A stretch of 11,917 nucleotides of DNA, from positions 6,302 to 18,218 of the forward strand of contig RMBW01000342.1 in the NCBI GenBank assembly GCA_004009845.1, given 5' to 3'. The stretch's first letter is position 1; the number at the start of each line of letters is the position of its first letter. The notes under the pieces were generated by a model. It was not told the DNA's origin and searched no databases. It saw only the letters and a list, made by a program, of their open reading frames with translations. The translations under genes and the position numbers were made by a program. The stretch is from Davidsoniella eucalypti. Lineage: Eukaryota; Ascomycota; Sordariomycetes; Microascales; Ceratocystidaceae. Shown piece by piece: positions 1-6,632 of the stretch.

Positions 1-600
1 ATGCAAGACGACGACATGCTCATCGACCTTCTACGTCGCGCCACACGAGAAGAGCTAGTGGTCAAAACCACCATCCTCTGGAGCCTGCCTACTTACAGGG
101 AAGTTACTGAGAGCCTGCTCGACCATTTCAGCCGCCACCATGATTACTACGGTCCTTACACGAAGAAGACCTCGCGTCCTACCCAATACCGAGACAGCGA
201 CAACTGGAGAGCGCGTGCCGAGCCCCCCTCACGAAGCAAGCCCTCGTCAAACGCACAACCCCGTAATGACAAGCCACGTCTCAACCCTACTGAACGCAGT
301 CGCATGCTACGAGAAGGATTTGTTTCATCTGCTCACAGCCCGGACATATCGCTAATCAATGTCCCTCGCGTCGAACTCTACAAGGACCTAAGACCAACAA
401 GGTGCTAATCAACGCTATCAACGGCGCCGTTAAGTCGGCCATACGCGATGAGATCCGACCCGCAGTACGCGAAGAACTCGCGAAGACGGATCACCTGATG
501 ATGGATCGCTGCTGCCCCGTCTGAAAGCACCGCCGTGGTGGCCTCTACCAACACGCACCGCCCGGCCACTGATGAGGATGATCTGATGGATTTTAGGTGA
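1..600 (+). pseudogene. gag: Element A gag, 3' two thirds, frameshifted
   Basis: This is the capsid/nucleocapsid gene of element A. It is about 93% identical by eye to the intact gag of element B over the first 520 bases. The first codons shown (MQDDDMLIDLL) correspond to about residue 167 of B Gag, so the true start lies left of the window. The frame is good to about 315. There one base is missing relative to B (GAGAAGGATTT against GAGAAAGAATTT), so the single CCHC zinc knuckle that should follow is read out of frame and translation stops at 406-408. A 2-base deletion near 510-520 restores the original frame, and a missing T at 591-594 alters the end. A compensated pair of indels near 233-268 changes a short arginine/glutamine-rich stretch without breaking the frame. 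As read, it makes no nucleic-acid-binding domain. Confidence 0.88.
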
Positions 601-987
601 CCAGGACAAGTCGCGCCCTGGTAAGGAGGATACGATGGAAGGCGAACAGATAGTTAGATTAGAGATGGGAGCTAAGGGAACGTATCTAGATTTATCTATG
701 AATACTTTTTCTACGAAGGCTCTCGTCGACAGTGGCTGTCTCTGCCTCGCCGTCGTGCCCCCGCGCCTACTCGCCTACGCTACGAAGACTTTACCCATCG
801 AACCTCGTAAGGTATCCCTAGCTGCATCGCAAACCAGTCCCCCCGTCATCACACGAATCGCTCAGTTTACACTACACTTGCCCGACCACCACGAGGACAT
901 ATGGGCCTACGTCGTCCCCGGCCAGACCGAAGACCTGATACTCGGTCAACGCTGGCTCATTAACCACGACGTGCACTTGCACCCTCG
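519..987 (+). repeat. Inverted repeat arm 1 (gag end to protease), near-identical to 4701-5170
   Basis: These 469 bases match the reverse complement of 4701-5170 with only one missing T (near 591) and one synonymous substitution (near 950) that I can find by eye. The two copies belong to elements A and B, which lie in opposite orientation. The arms are separated by about 3.7 kb. Confidence 0.85.
588..622 (+). promoter_or_regulatory. Element A gag/pol recoding site, damaged copy
   Basis: GGATTTT lies at 588-594 and the hairpin arms ACCAGG (600-605) and CCTGGT (617-622) are present. Relative to element B one T is missing after the heptamer. The spacer is therefore 5 instead of 6 bases, and a -1 slip would read GGA TTT TAG and stop at once. 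Pol is now in the +1 frame relative to gag. The site looks inactivated unless the missing T is a sequence error. Confidence 0.6.
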
Positions 988-1190
988 TTCCGGACAAATT
1001 GAAGTCCCTACGGCCGAAGAACTGACACCTGACGAATTCCACAAGCTCTGCGACAACGACGACGACCTCGCCATCTACCGGATTACACTAGAGGACGTCA
1101 ACAGAGCATTAGCGCAAAAGGAACAGGAGAGACCTCCACTGCCTGAATGGTTAAGACCCGTAGCCTCTGCCTTCGAGGCAAAGCGTCCAA
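635..1190 (+). pseudogene. pol: Element A pol segment 1: aspartic protease
   Basis: This is the retropepsin-like protease that would cut Gag and Gag-Pol inside the virus-like particle. The active site is in STKALVDSGC, with the catalytic Asp at 728-730. The C-terminal ILGQRWL motif near residue 105 is the usual conserved end of the fold. The first 118 residues are identical to element B. The first ATG is at 635, but the frame is also open upstream to the recoding site, so the ATG need not be the true start. The frame is lost at 1180-1182, where the A-run appears one base short, and reading on it stops at 1225. The rest of pol continues in another frame. The protease fold itself is complete. 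Confidence 0.88.
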
Positions 1191-1760
1191 GGACCTCCCG
1201 CCGCACCGGCCTGGAGTGGACTTGAAGATCGAGCTGCTGGAGGGAAAGACGTTACCTATACAATCGTTGTACCCGTTGTCTCGCGCAGAGTTGTTGGTGA
1301 TGCAGAAGACGCTGACGGAACTACTGGCTACTAAATGGATAAAGGACACAAAGTCTGAAGTGGGCTCTCCAGTGCTATTTGTAAAGAAACCTGGAGGTGG
1401 AATTCGTTTCTGCGTGGACTACCGCGCAGTCAACGCTATTTCCAAAAAGGACTCATACCCCTACCCCTTATCCACGACACCCTTCGGCAAATTTCGGAAG
1501 CCAAGTGGGTGTCCAAGGTAGACGTCATTGCGGCGTTCCATCGCATTCGTATAGCCCCTGGCTACGAGGAGTTAACCGCATTTCGGACTCCCCTAGGGCC
1601 TTTGAATGGAACGTGATCCCTTTCGGTTTGACTAATGCCCCTGCCGCTTTCCAGCGTACATCAATTCGGTCCTTCGAAATGGCTAGGCATCAGCTGCAGC
1701 GCCTACATTGACGATGTGACATTTACTCCAGTGGTACTGAGGAAGAGCACAGGAAGTTAG
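1181..1760 (+). pseudogene. pol: Element A pol segment 2: reverse transcriptase core, multiply frameshifted
   Basis: The RT fingers and palm can be followed across three frames. LPPHRPGVDL is near 1195, FCVDYRAVN near 1410, WVSKVDV near 1506, FEWNVIPFGLTNAPAAFQR near 1605 and the catalytic YIDD at 1704-1715. Apparent 1-base deletions lie near 1458-1461 (C-run), 1601-1603 (T-run), 1657, 1677-1679 (A-run) and 1719. Together with the one at 1180-1182 this makes six, and all shift the frame the same way. Element C gives the aligned intact motifs that identify each break. The catalytic aspartates are still encoded, but no continuous RT can be translated as written. Confidence 0.87.
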
Positions 1761-4231
1761 TGCTCGAAATTGTCCACGCACTCGATCTCGCCGGCCTGCA
1801 ACTCGACTTGCGCAAGTGTCACTTTCTGGCTAAGGAGATTAAGTTCCTCGGATTCATAGTCGGCCCAGGTATTGGTATCAAGGCTGACCCCGAGAAAACC
1901 CTAGCGATTCGTGAATGGAAACCACCTACGACATTGAAAGGTTTACGCGGGTTTATCGGCTTCGTGAATTTCTACAGAGATTTTGTGCCCCGACTGTCAG
2001 AATTAATGGCGCCTCTGGTAGGGTTAACTAAGAAGGACACACCTTTCGTATGGTCTGATGCCTGCGCTCACTCTTTTGCCGAAGTTAAGAAAGCCTTCCT
2101 TACTCCCCCTGTTCTGACTCCTTTTGACCCCCTGAAAGAAACTGTACTGACCGCCGACTCGTCTGGTTACGCCTTAGGAGCAGAATTATCCCAGCGAGGC
2201 GATGATGGCCTTATGCACCCCATCGCCTTCCTCTCGCGCAAGCTTACTCCCCCGGAAGCCAACTACCCGATCCACGACAAGGAGATGTTGGCCATCTACT
2301 GGTCCATTCGAGAATGGCGCCATTTCCTCCTAGGGGTTGACTTTGTGGTGTGGACTGACCACCGCAATCTGGAGTACTTTCGCACCAAGAGAACGCTTGC
2401 CGAGAGACAGCGTCGCTGGGGATATGAGCTCTCTGACTTTAGCTTCTGCCTGCGCCACCGCCCAGGCACCGAGCAAATCGTACCAGACGCCCTTTCAAGA
2501 AGGGACCAGGACATGCCAGCCGACGAAAAGGACGACAGGCTGGCTAGTCGTGTGCACCAACTCCTCGAGAAGAGTGAGTCGAGCAATGACCTGGTAGTAA
2601 TCGGCGCAGTTTGGGCTCAGGAGCCAGACAAGGATGCGCCGACTGACGATAGCGCAACTAGAGAAGTAGTACCATCCCCTTTCGCTGACCCCGAGTTGAC
2701 TGACCTATGGAACCAAGCTCTTGCCAATAATAACCGCTGGTGGCTGGCTCGTAAATTCGTACGAGATGAAGCTCGCTCGTTCCCCGCCGACTGGGGTCTG
2801 CAATGGCAGATGAGCGAGTGTAAGGTTGACCAAGACGGACTGCTGCGCTGGCGTGATAGACTTTGGGTCCCATATTACGAACCCCTGAGAACCAAGATCA
2901 TCCAGCAAATTCACGACTCTACTCTGGCCGGACACCCAGGAAGAGCAATCACTCGTGATCTTGTATCGCGCGAGTATGCCTGGCCTGGCCTGACTAACGA
3001 CGTCCGACGATTCGTGTCCAACTGCTCCTCTTGCGGCAAGAGCAAGATCTGGCGAGAGCAGAAGCGCGGTCTGTTGAAACCGCTGCCTGTACCGTCTAGA
3101 CCCTGGGCTGAACTAGCAATGGACTTTATTGGCCCACTACCTACCTCTTCAGGCTATACTTCCATTCTGGGTGTCACCGACCGCCTGTCTAAGTCCCAGA
3201 TCCTGATCCCCATGTCGTCTACAACCGCACAAGCCACCGCTGAAGCCTTGCTAATCCATGTTTTCTCGCACCACGGTTTCCCTCAAGCAATCGTCTCCGA
3301 CAGAGGGCCTCAATTTGCGCAATTATTCTGGGGAGAAGTATGTCGTCGATTCGGCATTCAGCGTCGCCTGTCCACAGCGTTCCATCCTCAGACGGATGGC
3401 AGCCAAGAACGCAGTAATCAGGAGATTGAGACATACCTGCGCAATTTCTGTTCCTTCGCCCAGGACGACTGGGCCTCCTTGCTGCCCCAAGCGCAACTCG
3501 CCCTAAACAACAGGATCTCTTCCGCTACAGGCCTCTCTCCTTTCTTCATGACCCACGGTTTTAACGTCGACATTATCGAACCATCTGTACAAGGGCCCCC
3601 AGCCTCGAATAAGTCCCCAGTGCGCGGGGCCCAGGATTGGTTAGCAAAGCTAAGTGATGCTACCCAGTTCGCTATTGTCGCCATGGCGGCCGCCCAAGAA
3701 CACCAGGAGAACAGTGCTAACCGTCTTCGCCAGCCCTCTGAAAGTTTCAAAGTAGGAGACCTAGTTTACCTAAACACGAAGCACCTGACTACGGAAAGGC
3801 CTTCAAAGAAGCTAGACTGGCTAGCTAGACGGTACACTGTCCTGGAAGTTGTAGGCAGCCATAACGTTCGCCTAAACGTACCCTCGGATATTCACCCAGT
3901 CTTTCATGTAAGCCTCATCCGACGCGCCCCAAACAACCCCTTGCCATCTCAGGAGATTCAGGACGATGAGCCTGTCGCAATCACGGCTAGGGAAGCGCTT
4001 GAGGACCCCTCATTGGAGGCTGGTGAGTACAGGGTGGAGGCAATATTGAAACAGCGCACTTCCCGAGGTCACAAGCAAGCCCTCGTCAAATGGCTAGGCT
4101 ACCAAGATGCGACGTGGGAACCCCTGGAACATGTGGAAGACACTGTTGCCTGGCGCATCTTCACGGAGAAAACCAAGAAGAACTGGGATGTCACTATACA
4201 GTCTCTGTACTCTGCCTGGCTATTGTCGTAG
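1760..4231 (+). CDS. pol: Element A pol segment 3: RT end, RNase H, integrase, chromodomain (intact frame)
   Basis: An uninterrupted 823-residue frame. Residues 1-95 are the RT palm end and thumb (KFLGFIVGPG). RNase H follows with Asp133 (TADSSG), Glu175 (HDKEML), Asp200 (TDHRNL) and Asp243 (PDALSR). The integrase has the HHCC zinc site (His385, His392, Cys422, Cys425) and the DD35E triad Asp455, Asp514, Glu550, with exactly 35 residues between the last two. After it comes KKLDWLARRYTV, where a GPY/F motif would be expected. A chromodomain spans about 756-805, with Tyr757, Trp778 and Trp786 (VKWLGY, TWEP). Chromodomains of this group bind methylated histone tails and steer integration into heterochromatin. 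The Met at 1760 is not a natural start; it is internal to pol, and the upstream part is in other frames because of deletions. The lack of any lesion over 2.5 kb contrasts with the region before it. Confidence 0.93.
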   Translation: MLEIVHALDLAGLQLDLRKCHFLAKEIKFLGFIVGPGIGIKADPEKTLAIREWKPPTTLKGLRGFIGFVNFYRDFVPRLSELMAPLVGLTKKDTPFVWSDACAHSFAEVKKAFLTPPVLTPFDPLKETVLTADSSGYALGAELSQRGDDGLMHPIAFLSRKLTPPEANYPIHDKEMLAIYWSIREWRHFLLGVDFVVWTDHRNLEYFRTKRTLAERQRRWGYELSDFSFCLRHRPGTEQIVPDALSRRDQDMPADEKDDRLASRVHQLLEKSESSNDLVVIGAVWAQEPDKDAPTDDSATREVVPSPFADPELTDLWNQALANNNRWWLARKFVRDEARSFPADWGLQWQMSECKVDQDGLLRWRDRLWVPYYEPLRTKIIQQIHDSTLAGHPGRAITRDLVSREYAWPGLTNDVRRFVSNCSSCGKSKIWREQKRGLLKPLPVPSRPWAELAMDFIGPLPTSSGYTSILGVTDRLSKSQILIPMSSTTAQATAEALLIHVFSHHGFPQAIVSDRGPQFAQLFWGEVCRRFGIQRRLSTAFHPQTDGSQERSNQEIETYLRNFCSFAQDDWASLLPQAQLALNNRISSATGLSPFFMTHGFNVDIIEPSVQGPPASNKSPVRGAQDWLAKLSDATQFAIVAMAAAQEHQENSANRLRQPSESFKVGDLVYLNTKHLTTERPSKKLDWLARRYTVLEVVGSHNVRLNVPSDIHPVFHVSLIRRAPNNPLPSQEIQDDEPVAITAREALEDPSLEAGEYRVEAILKQRTSRGHKQALVKWLGYQDATWEPLEHVEDTVAWRIFTEKTKKNWDVTIQSLYSAWLLS

Positions 4232-4502
4232 AGCAAATCCGACAAGGGCTATGGCGTGACCCCCGACACACGCAATCCTCCCCGCTGGAGGCTATGCCGC
4301 AGACCACTGCGCCACGACGACCGCTTGCGCCCCCTGGCGCCTACCGCTTCCGGTATCTTGACCCTGTTTGGAAAGTGTTATTTTTGTTTTATTGGATTGT
4401 TACCATGGCTCATCTTGTTTTTCTGTTATTTGTCATATTGCATTGGTTGTTTGAAGGAGTTTTTATGGGTTTTCGTTGTAAAATTAGTAAATTTTTTCTG
4501 CC
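4232..4502 (+). other. Element A 3' untranslated region
   Basis: No conserved gene here. The first 140 bases are GC-rich; from about 4375 the strand becomes T-rich. It ends in CTGCCG just before the polypurine tract, a motif found at the same place in B' and C. A short hydrophobic reading frame crosses it but runs into the polypurine tract (see rejected items). Confidence 0.6.
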
Positions 4503-4516
4503 GGTGGGGGGGGAGA
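4503..4516 (+). other. Polypurine tract of element A
   Basis: GGTGGGGGGGGAGA, containing eight consecutive G, lies five bases before the LTR start. This is the expected RNase H-resistant primer for plus-strand DNA synthesis. The bases CTAT separate it from the TG of the LTR. Confidence 0.8.
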
Positions 4517-4520
4517 CTAT

Positions 4521-4699
4521 TGTAAGGGTCTAAGGCCCATCAGTATTGGCCAAGTCATGCCTTGGCCCTACTTGACTTTGACATAAATAGGGACCGATTC
4601 CCTCGTAGTTTAGCCTTAGTTTCTCTTTCTCCCTCATCGGTCTCAATTCAATTCATCTTTACGACCATTTTTCCTCGCAAATCCTCGTATATCGTCTCA
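4521..4699 (+). repeat. 3' LTR of element A (179 bp)
   Basis: Starts TGTAAG after the polypurine tract and ends GTCTCA at the junction with element B. The boundaries agree with the LTR of B (181 bp), whose last 80 bases align at roughly 88%. The U3 half is far more diverged. The conserved core ATAAATAGGGACC, then TTTCTCTTTCTC and CATCGGT, is shared by all three LTRs. The end could be 4700 if the terminal G belongs to the LTR. Confidence 0.85.
4583..4589 (+). promoter_or_regulatory. TATA-like box in LTR A
   Basis: ATAAATA followed by GGGACC. The same position in LTRs B and C holds TATAAGTA and TATAAATA. If active in this 3' LTR, transcription would run rightward, antisense through B. Confidence 0.55.
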
Positions 4700-4700
4700 G

Positions 4701-5053
4701 CGAGGGTGCAAGTGCACGTCGTGGTTAATGAGCCAGCGCTGACCGAGTATCAGGTCTTCGGTCTGGCCGGGGACGACGTAGGCCCATATGTCCTCGTGGT
4801 GGTCGGGCAAGTGTAGTGTAAACTGAGCGATTCGTGTGATGACGGGGGGACTGGTTTGCGATGCAGCTAGGGATACCTTACGAGGTTCGATGGGTAAAGT
4901 CTTCGTAGCGTAGGCGAGTAGGCGCGGGGGCACGACGGCGAGGCAGAGACAGCCACTGTCGACGAGAGCCTTCGTAGAAAAAGTATTCATAGATAAATCT
5001 AGATACGTTCCCTTAGCTCCCATCTCTAATCTAACTATCTGTTCGCCTTCCAT
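4701..5053 (-). pseudogene. pol: Element B pol start: protease, truncated by element A
   Basis: 118 residues identical to the protease start of A, with MEGEQIVRLEM, then STKALVDSGC (catalytic Asp at 4958-4960) and LILGQRWL. It ends after HLHPR, where the LTR of A begins. The nucleotide sequence differs from A at a single synonymous site that I can see. The ATG at 5053 lies 38 bases after the gag stop and in the -1 frame. The -1 frame is open from the end of gag, so the protein may instead be a Gag-Pol fusion made by frameshifting. No lesion other than the truncation is visible. Confidence 0.88.
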
Positions 5054-5065
5054 CGTATCCTCCTT

Positions 5066-5101
5066 ACCAGGGCGCGACTTGTCCTGGTCACCTAAAAATC
5101 C
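5066..5101 (-). promoter_or_regulatory. Candidate -1 ribosomal frameshift signal, element B
   Basis: On the minus strand the heptamer GGATTTT (5101-5095) is read G GAT TTT in the gag frame and is followed directly by the gag stop TAG. A 6-base spacer TAGGTG is followed by a perfect 6-bp stem, ACCAGG (5088-5083) with CCTGGT (5071-5066), and an 11-base loop. The -1 frame has no stop from 5101 to the pol ATG at 5053 and continues into protease. Element C has the same heptamer and spacer length with a different stem. GGAUUUA, one base different, is as I recall the pro/pol slip site of mouse mammary tumour virus. Confidence 0.65.
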
Positions 5102-6192
5102 ATCAGATCATCCTCATCAGTGGCCGGGCGGTGCGTGTTGGTAGAGGCCACCACGGCGGTGCTTTCAGACGAGGGTAACAAGCGATCCATAATCAGATGA
5201 TCCGTTTTCGCGAGTTCTTCGCGTACTGCTGGTCGGACCTCATCGCGTATGGCCGACTTAACGGCGCCGTTGATAGCGTTGATTAGCACCTTGTTGGTCT
5301 TAGGTCCTTGTAGAGTTTGACGCGAAGGACATTGGTCGGCGATATGTCCGGGCTGCGAGCAGGTGAAACAAATTCTTTCTCGTAGCATGCGACTGCGTTC
5401 AGTAGGGTTGAGACGTGGCTTGTCATTACGGGGTTGCTGCGTTTGACGAGGAGCATTGCTTCGTGAGGGGGGCTCGGCACGTGTTCTCCAGTTGTCGTTG
5501 TCCCGGTAGTGGTTGGGACGTGTCGTCTTCTTCGTGTACGGACCGTAGTAATCATGATGGCGACTGAAATGGTCGAGCAGGCTCTCAGTGACTTCCCTGT
5601 AAGTAGGCAGGCTCCAGAGGATGGTGGTTTTAACCACTAGCTCTTCTCGTGTGGCGCGACGTAGAAGGTCGATGAGCATGTCGTCGTCTTGCATACCTGC
5701 GGCCAGAGCTAACCCTTCGAAACGGTTGAAGAAGTCTAGGAATGATTCGTGGGACTCCTGGCGGGCACCAAAGAAAGCAGTGCGGGCTTGCGACTTACGG
5801 GCACGGCTGCGGAACATGAGGTCGAGTTTGTCTAGCAGCTTGTCGTATGAGCCTGGCTGTTCGCTAGTGGAGACGAAGAACTCGTTGAGTTTGGCACGCG
5901 TGTCGGAGCCTAGTCGGCTAAACAGGTAGGCAGTACGTGCTAGCTCGTCGCCTATAGCTCGGCCATCGATTCGCATCTTGAAGATTGCTAGGGTTCGCCA
6001 GTTTTCATACTCTGCGTGAGTGCCTCCAAATTCGATAAGGTGAGGCTGAGACTGAGACGATATACGAGGAGTTGCGATGAAAACTGGTCGTAAAAGAGTA
6101 GTTCGATTGAGACCGATGAAGGAGAAAGAGAAACTAAGACTAATAATCGGCGGGAATAGGTCCCTACTTATAGCCGATTCTAGTACTGACAA
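5092..6192 (-). CDS. gag: Element B Gag polyprotein, intact
   Basis: The frame is open for 366 codons. Residues from about 50 (IEFGGTHAEYENW) to 240 are the capsid-like Gag domain of Ty3/gypsy elements. A basic Arg/Pro/Gln stretch follows, then one CCHC zinc knuckle, CFTCSQPGHIADQC (5329-5370), for RNA packaging. It ends DLMDF and TAG. The start is uncertain. The ATG at 6192 lies inside the LTR and upstream of its TATA box, so it should not be in the mRNA. The next in-frame ATG (5974-5976, residue 73) would remove conserved Gag sequence. A near-cognate start or a spliced leader is possible. No lesion is seen, although this element is the older one by nesting. Confidence 0.88.
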   Translation of the reverse strand: MSVLESAISRDLFPPIISLSFSFSFIGLNRTTLLRPVFIATPRISSQSQPHLIEFGGTHAEYENWRTLAIFKMRIDGRAIGDELARTAYLFSRLGSDTRAKLNEFFVSTSEQPGSYDKLLDKLDLMFRSRARKSQARTAFFGARQESHESFLDFFNRFEGLALAAGMQDDDMLIDLLRRATREELVVKTTILWSLPTYREVTESLLDHFSRHHDYYGPYTKKTTRPNHYRDNDNWRTRAEPPSRSNAPRQTQQPRNDKPRLNPTERSRMLRERICFTCSQPGHIADQCPSRQTLQGPKTNKVLINAINGAVKSAIRDEVRPAVREELAKTDHLIMDRLLPSSESTAVVASTNTHRPATDEDDLMDF

Positions 6193-6233
6193 GGAATGCC
6201 TTGGCTAACCTTACTAGGCCTTAGTCTCTTACA
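6053..6233 (-). repeat. LTR shared by elements B' and B (181 bp)
   Basis: Reads TGTAAG ... GTCTCA on the minus strand. Upstream of it are a polypurine tract and the end of a pol gene (B'); downstream is gag (B). One LTR thus serves as 3' LTR of B' and 5' LTR of B. No TGG, the usual start of a tRNA primer-binding site, follows the CA end. The next bases are GTCTCAGCCTCACC, partly repeating the LTR end. Confidence 0.85.
6165..6172 (-). promoter_or_regulatory. TATA-like box in LTR B
   Basis: TATAAGTA on the minus strand, followed by GGGACCTATTCCC, in the same place as in LTRs A and C. It would drive leftward transcription of gag B. Confidence 0.55.
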
Positions 6234-6238
6234 ATAGT

Positions 6239-6250
6239 CTCCCCCCCCAT
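6239..6250 (-). other. Polypurine tract of B'
   Basis: ATGGGGGGGGAG on the minus strand, preceded by CTGCCG and followed by ACTAT and the LTR. It is nearly identical to the tract of A, with eight G. Confidence 0.78.
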
Positions 6251-6450
6251 CGGCAGAAAAATTACACTAATTTTACGTCTAAACATACAAAAAACACCCC
6301 TGTAGCATGGTGTATACAAACTTTAAAACCGTATAGTACCAGGGTACTCAATATCCAAAAACAGAAATAACTCCAAAATAGGTCAGCAATCCTATCCTGC
6401 AGACGCTCGGGTGTGCAGGTGACCAAGGTGGTGCAGCCAATATTGCTGCC

Positions 6451-6632
6451 TTAGCCTACCATCGGTGGACTGCGTGTGTCCATACTCGTACCTTGGTCCT
6501 TCTCGGGGCCATCCTCTGGTAGCAACCAGGCAGTGTAAAGGGATTGGAGGGTCACGTTCCAATTCTTTTTCGTCTTCTCCGTGAAAACCAACCATGCTGC
6601 AGTGTCCTTCACGTGTTCCAATGGTTCCCAGG
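6451..6632 (-). pseudogene. pol: Element B' pol, C-terminal chromodomain fragment
   Basis: The frame picks up at WEPLEHVKDTAAW, the second half of a chromodomain. It is followed by VFTEKTKKNWNVTLQSLYTAW, close to the matching end of element A. The tail after TAWLLP differs from A and is longer before the stop at 6451. The preceding chromodomain strands (VKW.GY in A and C) are missing because the sequence switches to the LTR of C at 6633, just before the WEP codons. The rest of this pol should lie right of the 5' LTR of C, beyond the window. It cannot make a functional product alone. Confidence 0.83.

Larger units (their letters stand above)
1..4699 (+). mobile_element. Element A: chromodomain Ty3/gypsy LTR retrotransposon, 5' end outside window
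   Basis: The order along the plus strand is gag, protease, RT, RNase H, integrase, chromodomain, 3' UTR, G-rich polypurine tract and a TG...CA LTR. This order, with integrase after RNase H, defines Ty3/gypsy, and the chromodomain marks it as a chromovirus. The left window edge falls inside gag, so the 5' LTR is not seen. Immediately after the LTR end at 4699, the sequence becomes the reverse complement of a protease gene of the same family (element B). I infer that A inserted into B head to head. The 5-base target duplication should start at 4700 or 4701 (GCGAG or CGAGG), but the other copy lies outside the window. Confidence 0.93.
4701..5170 (-). repeat. Inverted repeat arm 2, near-identical to 519-987
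   Basis: Reverse-complement copy of the end of gag and start of pol of element A. The match becomes much poorer beyond 5170, where more than 30 differences appear within about 520 bases of gag. Confidence 0.85.
4700..6233 (-). mobile_element. Element B: Ty3/gypsy retrotransposon, 5' part, cut by insertion of A
   Basis: Read on the minus strand: LTR (6233-6053), intact gag, recoding site, and protease up to codon 118. There the sequence stops abruptly at the A LTR. The remaining pol should lie left of the 5' LTR of A, outside the window. B belongs to the same family as A. It is closest from the end of gag onward and increasingly different toward the LTR. Confidence 0.88.
6239..6632 (-). mobile_element. 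Element B': 3' remnant (chromodomain end, 3' UTR, polypurine tract)
   Basis: The end of a pol gene related to A, a 200-base 3' UTR (6251-6450) with no gene in it, and a polypurine tract lead into the LTR at 6233. The upstream side is cut at 6632 by the 3' LTR of element C. The 3' region resembles A only moderately, far less than gag B resembles gag A, so B' and A are different subfamilies at this end. Confidence 0.82.

Noticed and set aside
1..4231. Repeat-induced point mutation as the cause of element A inactivation
   Set aside because: The breaks are deletions. I saw no run of C-to-T or G-to-A changes or stop-making substitutions in the 823-codon frame, and A and B remain nearly identical over 470 bases.
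4256..4525. Hydrophobic 89-codon frame after pol of element A, resembling a small envelope or membrane protein
   Set aside because: It reads the T-rich 3' UTR, runs into the polypurine tract, and has no counterpart in B' or C. The Phe/Leu/Cys-rich stretch is what T-rich DNA encodes.
4562..4816. Plus-strand open frame across the LTR A / B protease junction
   Set aside because: It joins LTR sequence to the antisense of protease; chance only.
5053..5066. AAGGAGGATACG before the pol ATG looks like a bacterial ribosome binding site
   Set aside because: The elements are eukaryotic chromoviruses. The purines are part of the open -1 frame and follow the hairpin arm. C has no such sequence.
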